From: Catellatospora sp. TT07R-123
GTDB taxonomy: Bacteria; Actinomycetota; Actinomycetes; Mycobacteriales; Micromonosporaceae
Assembly: GCF_018327705.1 (NCBI RefSeq)
Contig: NZ_BNEM01000002.1
Coordinates: forward strand, 3,844,001 to 3,908,000
Length of the DNA stretch: 64,000 nt
Direction: 5' to 3'
The translations under genes and the position numbers were made by a program. Under the pieces are notes generated by a model. That model was given only the letters and a program-made list of their open reading frames with translations. It had not been told where the DNA came from and did no database searches. Of the stretch, positions 7,997 to 16,327 are shown in pieces. Positions within the stretch are counted from its first letter, which is position 1; every line of letters begins with the position of its first letter.

Positions 7997-8941
7997 ATGC
8001 GAGGTCTGCTCGTCGTGAACCCGAAGGCCACCACCACCAGCGCGCGCACGCGGGACGTGCTCGCCGACGCGCTGCGCAGCCGGATGGACCTGACCATGGG
8101 CTACACCCGGCGCCGGGGGCACGGGTTCGACCTGGCCCGCGACGCCGCGACGGCGGGCATGGACGTGGTGGTCGCCCTGGGCGGGGACGGCACCGTCAAC
8201 GAGGTCGTGAACGGCCTGATGGCCGCGGAGCGCGGCGAACAGACCCCGGCCCTGGCCGTGGTGCCCGGCGGATCCACCAACGTGTTCGTGCGCGCGCTGG
8301 GCCTGCCGCGCACCCCGGTCGACGCGACGGCCGTGATCCTGCACGCGCTGCGCGAGGGCCGGCACCGCCGGGTCGGGCTGGGCCGGGCCGACGACCGCTA
8401 CTTCACCTTCTGCGCCGGGATCGGGCTGGACGCCGCCGTGGTGCGCCGGGTGGAGCAGGCCCGCCGCAAGGGCCGCCGCTCGACGCCGGGGTTGTATCTG
8501 CGCTCGACGCTGGGCCAGTACTTCTTCGATCCGGGCCGCCGCCGGCCGGGGCTGACGCTGGCCGAGCCGGGCGAGGAGAGCGAGGCCGGGCTCGCGAACG
8601 TGATCGTGCAGAACACCGCGCCGTGGACGTATCTGGGCGAGCGCCCGATCCACGCCAGCGCCCGCGCGTCGTTCGACACGGGGCTCGATGTACTGGCGCT
8701 GCGGGGCCTCCACCTGCCCAGCACCCTTCATACGGTCACCCAGATGCTGTCCCGTCAGCCGGACGATCCCGCCGAACGATCAGACATGGACGGCGACAAG
8801 GTGATGATCCGGCACGACCTGGCGGAATTCGAGGTCCGTTGCGACACGCCGCAGGCGTTCCAGCTCGACGGCGATTATCTCGGTGAGCGCGAAAAGGTGA
8901 AATTCACCTCGGTGCCCGGGGCCCTGCGCGTAATCTGCTAA
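7997..8941 (+). CDS. diacylglycerol/lipid kinase family protein
   Basis: A 314-residue cytoplasmic or peripheral kinase of the DAGK catalytic family, which phosphorylates diacylglycerol, sphingosine or related lipids. The N-terminal domain has LLVVNPKATTTS and the nucleotide-binding signature ALGGDGTVNEVVNGL, followed by PGGSTNVFVRALGLP; the C-terminal beta domain includes TFCAGIGLDAAVVRRVE, NTAPWTYLGERP and FQLDGDYLGE. The ATG at 7997 places MRGLLVVNPKA at the N terminus as in relatives. It stands upstream of whiB1 in many actinobacteria, as it does here. Lipid substrate is not determinable. Confidence 0.93.
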   Translation: MRGLLVVNPKATTTSARTRDVLADALRSRMDLTMGYTRRRGHGFDLARDAATAGMDVVVALGGDGTVNEVVNGLMAAERGEQTPALAVVPGGSTNVFVRALGLPRTPVDATAVILHALREGRHRRVGLGRADDRYFTFCAGIGLDAAVVRRVEQARRKGRRSTPGLYLRSTLGQYFFDPGRRRPGLTLAEPGEESEAGLANVIVQNTAPWTYLGERPIHASARASFDTGLDVLALRGLHLPSTLHTVTQMLSRQPDDPAERSDMDGDKVMIRHDLAEFEVRCDTPQAFQLDGDYLGEREKVKFTSVPGALRVIC

Positions 8942-9011
8942 GAAGCGCCGCGACACGGGGATCCGCCGCGCATCTGTGTCGATGGGCACACGTGACACAC
9001 ACTGGAAACAC

Positions 9012-9040
9012 TGGCGACGCCTAACCGGCGGTACTACATT
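9012..9040 (+). promoter_or_regulatory. possible promoter upstream of whiB1
   Basis: TGGCGA, 17 bases, TACATT, with the word ctacattgatca identical to the one at 2543-2554. The -35 is weak. It lies in the 411-bp gene-free region 8942-9352, which also holds a TTGACA element and no other structure that I can name. Confidence 0.3.
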
Positions 9041-9143
9041 GATCACTGACTGTCGCTAGTCGGGGTCTGGGGTCACGCCCGGTGATCTGGACAAATCGGT
9101 CGTGAGCTTGCTCACCCGTCTGTCCTAATTTCGAGCACCCCCC

Positions 9144-9172
9144 TTGACATCGCGGGAGTTCGTGAAAGCATT
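9144..9172 (+). promoter_or_regulatory. possible promoter upstream of whiB1 with consensus -35
   Basis: TTGACA at 9144-9149 is a perfect -35 hexamer; 17 bases later AGCATT is only a poor -10. The long leader (about 170 bases) to the start codon fits the long untranslated regions reported for whiB genes. Confidence 0.35.
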
Positions 9173-9352
9173 CACAAGCGTACCGAGCGCTGAATCTGTT
9201 GCCCGTATACGCGCCGCCGGTTTCGGTAGCGGTCAGTGATGACTGGATCGCATCCAAATCGCCTCACGCGCGTTCGCATACAGAGAAGCCCGCAACGTAC
9301 CAACAAGCCTCAGCATGTCCCACTGCCATCACCAGCAAGGAGTGTTTCCGCC

Positions 9353-9607
9353 ATGGACTGGCGCCACCATTCAGTCTGCCGTGACGAAGACCCGGAGCTG
9401 TTCTTCCCGATCGGGACGTCTGGCCCCGCTCTTCTTCAGGTCGAGCAGGCCAAGGCGGTGTGCCGTCGTTGCCCCGTCGTCGACGAGTGCCTGAAGTGGG
9501 CGCTGGAGACGGGCCAGGACGCCGGCGTCTGGGGCGGGATGAGCGAAGAGGAGCGGCGCGCTGTCAAGCGCCGTGGCGGCCTTCGGGTCCGCGCACACTC
9601 TCTCTGA
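9353..9607 (+). CDS. whiB1: WhiB1/WblE-type iron-sulfur transcription factor
   Basis: An 84-residue WhiB protein, the same length as mycobacterial WhiB1 and near identical in pattern. It starts MDWRHHSVCRDEDPELFFP. The four cluster ligands are C9, C37, C40 and C46, and the GVWGG turn is at 58-62, followed by a basic tail RRAVKRRGG for DNA contact. WhiB1 holds an oxygen-tolerant, NO-sensitive 4Fe-4S cluster and contacts region 4 of the primary sigma factor. The ATG at 9353 was chosen by this alignment. A stem-loop with a T-run follows. Confidence 0.97.
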   Translation: MDWRHHSVCRDEDPELFFPIGTSGPALLQVEQAKAVCRRCPVVDECLKWALETGQDAGVWGGMSEEERRAVKRRGGLRVRAHSL

Positions 9608-9651
9608 GCAACAACCCGCAACACCGCTCGCACCACCGCCACAAAACGTAG

Positions 9652-9685
9652 AAAGCCCCGATGAGCATTGTTGCTCCGGGGCTTT
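9652..9685 (+). terminator. rho-independent terminator after whiB1
   Basis: Stem aaagccccg / cggggcttt with a 16-base loop, followed by tacgt; the last stem bases supply the T-run. One of the few classical terminators in the window. Confidence 0.85.
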
Positions 9686-9755
9686 TACGTTGCCCGGCCA
9701 ACTCACGCACGGTATCGGGAGAGTGGCACTGAGCGCAAATCGTTGGAAACGGCCC

Positions 9756-10511
9756 TCAGGCGGCCGTCAGCGCGAGCTGCGGTGCCGCGGCATCCGCTGC
9801 TGCCAGCACAAGCCGTACGAGCTCTCTGGCCGCCCCCAGCGGCGCCGCCGCCCCCACGGCGCCCGCCTGTAGCGCATCGGACATCACCGTGTCGTACAGC
9901 CGACCGGGCGCGAGGAAGTACGCCGCGGCGGCCACCCGCCGCGCTCCCGCCGCCCGCAGTGCGGCGACCGCGTCGGCCCCGCCCGGACCGCCCGCGCTGG
10001 CGTACGCCACCTCGCACGGCACCCCGAGCCGCCGCCCCAGCTCCGCCGCGACCCCGGCCACGGTGGCCCGGCCGGAGGCGACGCTGGTGCCCGCCGCGGC
10101 CAGCACCACCGCGTCGTATTCCGGACACGCCTCGCGCAGCCGCCGCACCAGCCCGGCCAGCAGCGGCTCCGACACCGTGCCGAGGGTGTCCGCGATCGCG
10201 CAGTCGAAGCCCGCGACCTGGGCCGGCAGATCCACCCGGCCGTGGTAGGCGCGGGTCAGCAGCACCGGCACCACGATCGGGGCGGGGGCACCGCCGGCGC
10301 GCAGCGCCGACAGCACCTGGGCCGGGGTCGGCTCGGCCAGTTCGAGGAAGGCCGAGCGCACGTCCAGCCCGGGGCGCGCCGCGGCGACCCCGCGCGCCAG
10401 CGCCCGGGTGGACGCCTGCGCGCGCGGATCGCGCGAGCCGTGCGCCACCAGCACCAGCGGGATCGGCTCCCCCGCCGGCGCCAGCGGATGGATCATGACC
10501 TCACGCGGCAT
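9756..10511 (-). CDS. sirohydrochlorin chelatase (CbiX/SirB family)
   Basis: A 251-residue class II chelatase that would insert Fe2+ into sirohydrochlorin to make siroheme, the cofactor of the sulfite reductase encoded upstream. The N-terminal half has the signature LVLVAHGSRDPRAQ with the metal-binding His, and VVPVLLTRAYHGRVDLP with a second His. The C-terminal half repeats the fold in a degenerate form (VVLAAAGTSVASG, AYFLAPGRLYDTV). Last gene of the sulfur operon; its start at 10511 overlaps the cysH end by 11 bp, and an alternative ATG at 10496 would abolish the overlap. A cobalt-specific role in B12 synthesis is less likely given the context. Confidence 0.9.
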   Translation of the reverse strand: MPREVMIHPLAPAGEPIPLVLVAHGSRDPRAQASTRALARGVAAARPGLDVRSAFLELAEPTPAQVLSALRAGGAPAPIVVPVLLTRAYHGRVDLPAQVAGFDCAIADTLGTVSEPLLAGLVRRLREACPEYDAVVLAAAGTSVASGRATVAGVAAELGRRLGVPCEVAYASAGGPGGADAVAALRAAGARRVAAAAYFLAPGRLYDTVMSDALQAGAVGAAAPLGAARELVRLVLAAADAAAPQLALTAA

Positions 10512-11211
10512 GCAGGCCGCATTCGGTCTTGTCGAACATGGCCCAGCGCCCGGCGCGGGCGTCCTCGCCCGGCTCGACGCGGCGGGTGCACGGCCAGCAG
10601 CCGACCGAGCCGTAACCCTGGTTGAGCAGCTGGTTGACCGGCACGTCGTGGGCGGCGATGTAGTCGTCGACGTCGGCCTGGGTCCAGTTGGCCAGCGGGT
10701 TGACCTTGACCTTGCCGCGGGCGTGCTCGAAGTGCACCACGGGCGTGTTCGCCCGGCTGGGCGACTCGTCGCGGCGCAGGCCGGCGCCCCAGGCCTCGTA
10801 CTCGGCCAGCGCCTGCTCCAGCGGCCGCACCTTGCGCAGGTAGCAGCAGGAGTCCGGGTCGCGGGAGTACAGGTGGGGGCCGTACTGCTCGTCCTGCTCG
10901 GCCAGGGACAGCTCCGGGCGCACCGTGCGCACCGTCACCGGGATGGTGCGCGAGGCGATGTCGCGCACCCGCAGCGTCTCGCCGAAGTGCAGTCCGGTGT
11001 CCAGGAAGACCACCTCGATCCCGGGCACGACCCGCCCCGCGACGTGCGCGAGCACCGCGTCGGCGAACGAGCTGGTGATGCAGAAGCGGGCTCCGAAGGT
11101 GGCGGCGGCCCAACCGATGATCTCCTCGGTCGGGGCGCCCTCCAGCTCCTTGCCCGCGCGGGTGGCGAGCTCGATCAGTTCCTCGGTGGTGCGACGCGCC
11201 TGCACGGTCAC
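10501..11211 (-). CDS. cysH: adenylyl-sulfate (APS) reductase, thioredoxin-dependent
   Basis: A 236-residue assimilatory reductase that makes sulfite from adenylyl sulfate. The paired DPDSCCYLRKVRPL and the later GSVGCWPCTRRV give the CC...CxxC pattern that binds a 4Fe-4S cluster; enzymes with it reduce APS, while those without it reduce PAPS. The catalytic Cys is in the C-terminal KTECGLH. The P-loop-like region reads FCITSSFADAVL. The GTG at 11211 overlaps the stop of the zinc-ribbon gene (GTGA) and has GGGAGGGAG upstream. No cysC (APS kinase) is nearby, consistent with an APS route. Product sulfite goes to the sulfite reductase of the same operon. Confidence 0.93.
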   Translation of the reverse strand: MTVQARRTTEELIELATRAGKELEGAPTEEIIGWAAATFGARFCITSSFADAVLAHVAGRVVPGIEVVFLDTGLHFGETLRVRDIASRTIPVTVRTVRPELSLAEQDEQYGPHLYSRDPDSCCYLRKVRPLEQALAEYEAWGAGLRRDESPSRANTPVVHFEHARGKVKVNPLANWTQADVDDYIAAHDVPVNQLLNQGYGSVGCWPCTRRVEPGEDARAGRWAMFDKTECGLHAA

Positions 11212-11405
11212 GGCGTCTCCCTCCCCAGCAGGCCCAACATCTTCAGCGCGAACACCCGTCGGCAGGCCCGGCACTCCCACTGCCCGTGCGTCGAGGGCGC
11301 GGGCTCGTCGTCGTCTGTCTCCGGGCCCGCGTGCGGCCGCAGGAACTGCTCCTCGCCGCAGAACGGGCAGTAGTACGGCACCGCGCGTTGAGCACCCTCG
11401 CTCAT
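11208..11405 (-). CDS. small zinc-ribbon protein of the sulfur assimilation operon
   Basis: A 65-residue protein starting MSEGAQRAVPYYCPFCGEE and containing a second pair WECRACRRVF, so CxxC...CxxC as in a zinc ribbon or rubredoxin-like knuckle. It overlaps the sulfite reductase stop by ATGA and the cysH start by GTGA, so the three are translated together. Similar small proteins occur between the same two genes in other actinobacteria, but their job is unknown to me; an electron-transfer, cluster-delivery or regulatory role are all conceivable. ATG at 11405 is the only start with a sensible N terminus. Confidence 0.82.
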   Translation of the reverse strand: MSEGAQRAVPYYCPFCGEEQFLRPHAGPETDDDEPAPSTHGQWECRACRRVFALKMLGLLGRETP

Positions 11406-13108
11406 CGAAGTTCCTCTTCGTCCACGCGAAGCACCCATTCGGCGAACGGCTCGGTCGCGTCCTTGCGGCCGTCGAGGTACCGGCGCACCAGGCGCTCGGC
11501 GTACTCGGGCAGTTCGTCGGCGGTGGTCTTGAGGCCGCGCAGCTTGCGGCCGAAGTTCGGGTTCTGGCCCTGCGCCATGCTCAGCGCACCGCCCAGGTGC
11601 ACCTGGAAGCCCTCGACCATCTCGCCGTTCGGGCCCGGGACCAGCTGGCCCTTGAGCCCGATGTCGGCGACCTGGGTGCGGGCGCAGGCGTTCGGGCAGC
11701 CGTTGACGTTGATCGAGACCGAGCCGTCGATCCGGCCGAACACCTGCTCCAGGTGCGCCACGGTCCTGGCCGCGGTCGCCTTGGTCTCGACGATGGCCAG
11801 CTTGCAGAACTCGATGCCGGTGCAGGCCATCGTGTCGCGCCGGAAGCTCGACGGCCGGGCCTGGAGCCCGATCGCGTCCAGCGCCGCGACCAGCGACTCC
11901 ACCTGCTCCTCGGCGACGTCGAGGACGAGCAGCTTCTGGTACGGCGTCAGCCGCACCCGCCCCGACCCGTGCGCCTCGGCGATGTCGGCGACCTGCGCCA
12001 GCACCGTGCCACTGACCCGCCCGGCCACGGCGGCGACGCCGACGTAGAACTTCCCGTCGCGCTGGCGGTGCACGCCGATGTGGTCGATGGCGTGCTCGGG
12101 CAGCACCGGCGCCGGACCGTCGACGAGCTTGCGGCCGAGGAACTCGTCCTCCAGGATCTGGCGGAACTTCTCCACGCCCCAGTCGGCGATCAGGAACTTG
12201 ATCCGGGCCCGGGCGCGCAGGCGGCGGTAGCCGTAGTCGCGGAACAGGCGGGCGACCGCCGCGTACACCTCGGCGACCTCGTGCAGCGGGATCCAGGCGC
12301 CCAGGCGCTGGGCCAGCATCGGGTTGGTGGACAGGCCGCCACCGACCCACAGGTCGAAGCCGGGGCCGTGCTCCGGGTGCACGACGCCGAGGAACGAGAT
12401 GTCGTTGGCCTCGTACGGCACGTCGGCCAGCCAGGAGACCACGGACTTGAACTTGCGCGGCAGGTTGGACAGCGCCGGGTCGCCGATGTACTTCTCGACG
12501 ATCTCCTGGATGGCCGGGGTGCCGTCGAGCACCTCGTCGGCACTGACGCCCGCCACCGGGCTGCCCATGACCACGCGCGGGGTGTCGCCGCAGGCCTCGG
12601 TGCTGGACAGGCCGACCGCCTCGATCTCCCGCCAGATCGCCGGCACGTCCTCGATCCGCACCCAGTGCAGCTGGACGTTCTGGCGGTCGGTGATGTCGGC
12701 GGTGTCCCGGCCGTACTTGATCGACACGTTCGCGACCGCGCGCAGCTGGGCCAGGTCGAGCTGACCGCCGTCGATGCGGACGCGCATCATGAAGTATTCG
12801 TCGTCGAGCTCGTGCGGCTCCAGGACCGCGGTGCGCCCGCCGTCGATGCCGGGCTTGCGCTGGGTGTAGAGCCCCCACCAGCGGAGCCGGCCGCGCAGGT
12901 CGGCCGGGTCGATCGAGTCGAAGCCGCGGTGGGCGTAGATGTTCTCGACGCGGGCGCGCACGTTGAGCCCGTTGTCGTCCTTCTTCGTGCGCTCATTGGG
13001 GTTGAGGGGCTCGCGGTGGCCCAGCGCCCACTGACCCTCTCCGCGCGGCTTGCGCGCAGCCCGGCCCGGGGTGGTGGCTGCCGGCGTGCTTGCTGCTGGT
13101 GCTGCCAT
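11402..13108 (-). CDS. ferredoxin-dependent sulfite reductase
   Basis: A 568-residue siroheme and 4Fe-4S enzyme reducing sulfite to sulfide with electrons from ferredoxin. The cluster and siroheme ligands are visible as TACTGIEFCK (C-x5-C) and NGCPNACARTQ (C-x3-C) in the last third; the two-fold ferrite-reductase repeats include DITDRQNVQLHWV and GVHRQRDGKFYVGV. Its close relative is mycobacterial SirA/NirA; nitrite reduction is a possible alternative, but the neighbours (cysH, chelatase, leader peptide) favour sulfite. The ATG at 13108 has AGGAGG eight bases upstream; an upstream in-frame start at 13171 lacks one. Confidence 0.93.
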   Translation of the reverse strand: MAAPAASTPAATTPGRAARKPRGEGQWALGHREPLNPNERTKKDDNGLNVRARVENIYAHRGFDSIDPADLRGRLRWWGLYTQRKPGIDGGRTAVLEPHELDDEYFMMRVRIDGGQLDLAQLRAVANVSIKYGRDTADITDRQNVQLHWVRIEDVPAIWREIEAVGLSSTEACGDTPRVVMGSPVAGVSADEVLDGTPAIQEIVEKYIGDPALSNLPRKFKSVVSWLADVPYEANDISFLGVVHPEHGPGFDLWVGGGLSTNPMLAQRLGAWIPLHEVAEVYAAVARLFRDYGYRRLRARARIKFLIADWGVEKFRQILEDEFLGRKLVDGPAPVLPEHAIDHIGVHRQRDGKFYVGVAAVAGRVSGTVLAQVADIAEAHGSGRVRLTPYQKLLVLDVAEEQVESLVAALDAIGLQARPSSFRRDTMACTGIEFCKLAIVETKATAARTVAHLEQVFGRIDGSVSINVNGCPNACARTQVADIGLKGQLVPGPNGEMVEGFQVHLGGALSMAQGQNPNFGRKLRGLKTTADELPEYAERLVRRYLDGRKDATEPFAEWVLRVDEEELR

Positions 13109-13208
13109 CGCAGCGTCCTCCTGTGATCGGCTAGAGCGAGGACGCGCCCTGCGCGCCGCTCCGCGGATCACGCGGATTCAAGCATGTGGATGCTTCGGCG
13201 CGGGGGTC

Positions 13209-13245
13209 GCGCCCGGTTTCAAGAAAGAGAAAACGGACCGGGCGC
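13209..13245 (-). promoter_or_regulatory. hairpin after the leader peptide, possible attenuator
   Basis: On the minus strand a 9-bp stem gcgcccggt / accgggcgc with a 19-base loop begins at the base after the leader stop codon. A ribosome held near the end of the leader would prevent it from forming. A shorter aagcat / atgctt stem lies further downstream. Confidence 0.5.
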
Positions 13246-13347
13246 TCAGCCGGCCGGACAGATGGCGCTGCGGACGCGGCCGAAGTCGATGTGGCGGCGG
13301 GCGGTGAGCCCGAGCCCCATCAGGCGGCGGCTGGCAGCGGGAGTCAT
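13246..13347 (-). CDS. putative cysteine-responsive leader peptide of the sulfur operon
   Basis: A 33-codon ORF lying 138 bp upstream of the sulfite reductase start. It begins MTPAASRRLMGLG and ends with the block TARRHIDFGRVRSAICPAG. The RRHIDxxRVxSAxC block matches the leader peptides found in front of sulfur-metabolism operons in actinobacteria, where a C-terminal Cys codon senses charged tRNA-Cys. Here the Cys codon (TGT) is fourth from the end. The peptide is too short and basic to be an enzyme. ATG at 13347; no strong SD is obvious. Confidence 0.78.
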   Translation of the reverse strand: MTPAASRRLMGLGLTARRHIDFGRVRSAICPAG

Positions 13348-13501
13348 GCAGTCACTCTCTCACGGCCGCCGACCCCGTGCCAATCATCGTCGGCGCGACG
13401 TCCCACATACTGACGCGCACGTGACGCAGATCGCTCCCGCCACGCGGGCATCACCGGCCCCGGCGGCGCCCGTCGTTAAAGGCTCGTGAACGGCGGCGCG
13501 C

Positions 13502-15028
13502 TCAGCGCTCGCGCCGGGCCAGCGGGACGGTCAGGACCGCCTCGGTGCCGCCGCCCTCGCGGTTGCGCAGCTCGATGCTGCCGCGCAGCTCGCCGGTGGT
13601 GAGCGTACGGATGATCTGGAGCCCGAGCCGCTTGTTCGCGGTCGGGTCGAAGTCCTCGGGCAGCCCGCGGCCGTTGTCGGCCACCACCACCCGCAGCTCC
13701 CGGCGGGCCCGCTCCACGTGCACCACCACCTCGGCGCCGCTGGGCACACTGCCCCCGACCGCCTCGAACCCGTGCTCGACCGCGTTGAGCAGCAGCTCGT
13801 TGAGCACCATCACCAGGGGGGTGGCGATCTCGGCGGGCAGCACGCCGAAGGTGCCGTCCCGGCGCGTGCGCACCGGCGACTCCGGCGACGCCACCTCGGC
13901 CGCCGCGTTGGCCACCCGGTCCACGATCCCGTCGAACTCGACCGCCTCGTCGGCCGACATCGCCAGCGTCTCGTGCACCAGCGCGATCGAGGCGACCCGG
14001 CGCACCGACTCCTCCAGCGCGGCCCGCGCCTCGGGCAGGGTCACCCGCCGGGCCTGCAACCGCAGCAGCGCCGCCACCGTCTGGAGGTTGTTCTTGACCC
14101 GGTGGTGGATCTCGCGGATGGTCGCGTCCTTGGTGATCAGCGCGCGGTCGCGCCGCTTCACCTCGGTGATGTCGCGCACCAGCACCAGCGCGCCGATCGG
14201 CACCCCGGCGGGCATCAGCGGCAGCGCGCGGCTGAGCACGGTGGCCGTACGCGCCTCGATCTCCTTGCGCGGCGGCGCGTCCCCGCGCAGCGCGCCGAGG
14301 ATGCGGTTGCTGGCCTCCGAACCCTCCAGCGGGTCCTCGGCGAGCCGGTTGAACAGCGCGGCCAGGTCCTCGCCGACCAGGTGGGCCGAGAAGCCCAGGC
14401 GCCGGATCGCCGACTGCGCGTTGGGCGAGGCGTACGTGACCTTGCCGCTGCCGTCCAGCCGGATCAGGCCGTCGCCGACGCGCGGGGCCGACGTGGTCTC
14501 CCCCGCGTGCCGGGTTGCCGGGAACGTGCCGTCGGCGATCATCTGGGCCAGGTCGTCGGCGGTGGTCAGGTAGTTCAGTTCGAGCTGGCTCGGGGTGCGG
14601 GCGGTGGAGAGGTTGGTGTCGCGGCCGACGACGGCCATGACGTCGCCCGCCTCGCCGTCGGCGCTGCGGCGGCGCACCGGGATGGCCTCGTGGCGGGCGG
14701 GGGTGTCGCCGTACCAGACCGGGTCGCCCTCGCGCCAGATCCGGCCCTGCTCGCGCGCCACCGCCAGGTGGGCCACCTCGGCACCGTGCGAGATCCGGCC
14801 GACCTGGTCGTCCTGGTATGCCGTGGGTGCCGTGGTCGGGCGCACCTGCGCGACGCACAGGAACGCGGGCGACCCGGCCGCGTGGTTGTCCACCGGCACC
14901 CACAGCAGCAGATCCGCGAAGGACAGGTCGGAGATCAGCTGCCAGTCCCCGGCGAGCCGGTGCAGATGATCGATATCGGCCGGTCCCAGGGAGGTGTGCT
15001 CCTCCACCAGCTCACGCAGTGTCGACAC
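13502..15028 (-). CDS. sensor histidine kinase of the PdtaS / HisKA_2 type
   Basis: A 508-residue soluble kinase with no membrane segments. The N-terminal ~150 residues form a GAF-like sensor, followed by a PAS domain (about 165-285, including IRLDGSGKVTYASPNAQSAI), then a HisKA_2 dimerisation segment ATIREIHHRVKNNLQTVAAL with the phosphoacceptor His, and a HATPase with NELLLNAVEHGF, DNGRGLPEDF and GLQIIRTL. This layout is that of mycobacterial PdtaS, whose partner PdtaR is an RNA-binding antiterminator. No response regulator is adjacent, as in mycobacteria where the pair is split. Stands alone with 64 bp to the SIS gene on the same strand. Confidence 0.92.
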   Translation of the reverse strand: MSTLRELVEEHTSLGPADIDHLHRLAGDWQLISDLSFADLLLWVPVDNHAAGSPAFLCVAQVRPTTAPTAYQDDQVGRISHGAEVAHLAVAREQGRIWREGDPVWYGDTPARHEAIPVRRRSADGEAGDVMAVVGRDTNLSTARTPSQLELNYLTTADDLAQMIADGTFPATRHAGETTSAPRVGDGLIRLDGSGKVTYASPNAQSAIRRLGFSAHLVGEDLAALFNRLAEDPLEGSEASNRILGALRGDAPPRKEIEARTATVLSRALPLMPAGVPIGALVLVRDITEVKRRDRALITKDATIREIHHRVKNNLQTVAALLRLQARRVTLPEARAALEESVRRVASIALVHETLAMSADEAVEFDGIVDRVANAAAEVASPESPVRTRRDGTFGVLPAEIATPLVMVLNELLLNAVEHGFEAVGGSVPSGAEVVVHVERARRELRVVVADNGRGLPEDFDPTANKRLGLQIIRTLTTGELRGSIELRNREGGGTEAVLTVPLARRER

Positions 15029-15092
15029 GAGTGAAGCCTCTCATGCCCGCACCCTGCGGCGACGCCGAGCCGGGAACGGCTCAGCCCCGGCA

Positions 15093-16160
15093 TCAGAGCG
15101 TGGTGGTGACCTTCTTCAGCCCGCGCGGGGCGTCCGGGTCGTTGCCCCGGGCCAGCGCCAGCTCCATGACCAGCTGCTGCACCGGCAGGATCTCCAGCAG
15201 CGGGGCGTAGCGCTCGTCCACGGCGGGCACCGGCAGCTGCGCGTGCGCCCCGGCGACCTGCTCGGGGCCGACCGCGACCACGTCGGCACTGCGCTCGTCG
15301 AGCCGGGCCAGCACGTCGCGCATGGCCTGCCCGCCGGGGCCGTTGCCGACGAACGCCAGCACCGGCACGTCGGGCTGGGTCATCGCCAGCGGGCCGTGCA
15401 GCAGGTCCGCGCCGGAGAACGCCAGCGCGGGCAGGTACGAGGTCTCCATGAGCTTCAGCGCCGCCTCGCGCGCCGACGGGTACGCGTAGCCGCGGCCGGT
15501 GGTCACCATCCGCGCGGCGAACCGGTAGCGGGCCGCGAGCTCGGCGGCGGTGGGGTCGGCGAGGGTCTGCGCGGCCAGCTCGGGCAGGGCGGCCAGGGCG
15601 GCCTGCTCCTCGGCGGGCAGCGTGCCGCCGCCGCGGATGCCCTCGACCAGCTGGAGCAGCGCGAACAGCTCCGCGGTGTACGTCTTGGTCGCCGCCACGG
15701 CGCGCTCGTGCCCGGCGGCCACGTCGATCGACAGCTCGGCGGTCTGCGCCAGCACCGAGTCGGGCGCGTTGGTGACGGCCAGCGTGAGCGCCCCGGCCTC
15801 GCGGGCCACGCGGACGACCTCGGTGAGGTCGGGCGAGCCGCCGCTCTGGGAGACGCCGACGACCAGCGCGTGCGACAGGTCGGGGCGGGCGCCGAAGAGG
15901 GTGATCGCGCTCGGCGAGGCGAGCCCGGCGGGCAGGCCGAGACGGATCTCGGTGAGGTACGACCCGTACAGCGCGGCGTGGTCGGAGGTGCCGCGGGCCA
16001 CGAACACCACGTGCTTGGGCTGGCGCTGCGCGATCACCTTGGCGACCTGCGCGATGGCACCGGCGTGGGCCGGCTCCAGCAGACCCGCCATCACCTGCGG
16101 CTGCTCGGCGATGTCGGTCGCCATCCCGTTCCCGCGCTCCACCATGTCCATCCCCACCAT
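15093..16160 (-). CDS. SIS-domain sugar-phosphate isomerase/deaminase-like protein
   Basis: A protein of about 355 residues with two SIS domains like the isomerase half of glucosamine-6-phosphate synthase, but without the N-terminal glutaminase. Motifs include FVARGTSDHAALYGSYL, VGVSQSGGSPD (phosphosugar-binding Ser-rich loop), ATKTYTAELFAL, TTGRGYAYPSAREAALKLME and the C-terminal LKKVTTTL, close to the KSVTVE-type end of GlmS. It could be a glucosamine-6-phosphate deaminase or act on another aminosugar phosphate. Starts at 16160, 16151 and 16124 are all possible; none has a decisive ribosome site. The upstream gap has the word tgcgcagt twice and tgcgcgca once. Confidence 0.85.
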   Translation of the reverse strand: MVGMDMVERGNGMATDIAEQPQVMAGLLEPAHAGAIAQVAKVIAQRQPKHVVFVARGTSDHAALYGSYLTEIRLGLPAGLASPSAITLFGARPDLSHALVVGVSQSGGSPDLTEVVRVAREAGALTLAVTNAPDSVLAQTAELSIDVAAGHERAVAATKTYTAELFALLQLVEGIRGGGTLPAEEQAALAALPELAAQTLADPTAAELAARYRFAARMVTTGRGYAYPSAREAALKLMETSYLPALAFSGADLLHGPLAMTQPDVPVLAFVGNGPGGQAMRDVLARLDERSADVVAVGPEQVAGAHAQLPVPAVDERYAPLLEILPVQQLVMELALARGNDPDAPRGLKKVTTTL

Positions 16161-16327
16161 TCTCCGTCGCGCATCGGGGCGGTTCCACCGCACTGCGCAG
16201 TCGCCGCTCAGTTCGTGCGCAGTCTTGCACGATTACGCCCGCAAGGGCAACACTGCGCGCACTAATGAGCAGGCTCACACATCGGCGCTCATTGCTCTAG
16301 CCTGTCTGCCATCGAGGGGAGGAACCC

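Noticed and set aside
10501-11211. PAPS reductase for the cysH product
   Set aside because: The CC...CxxC cluster motif is that of APS reductases, so the PAPS name would be misleading.
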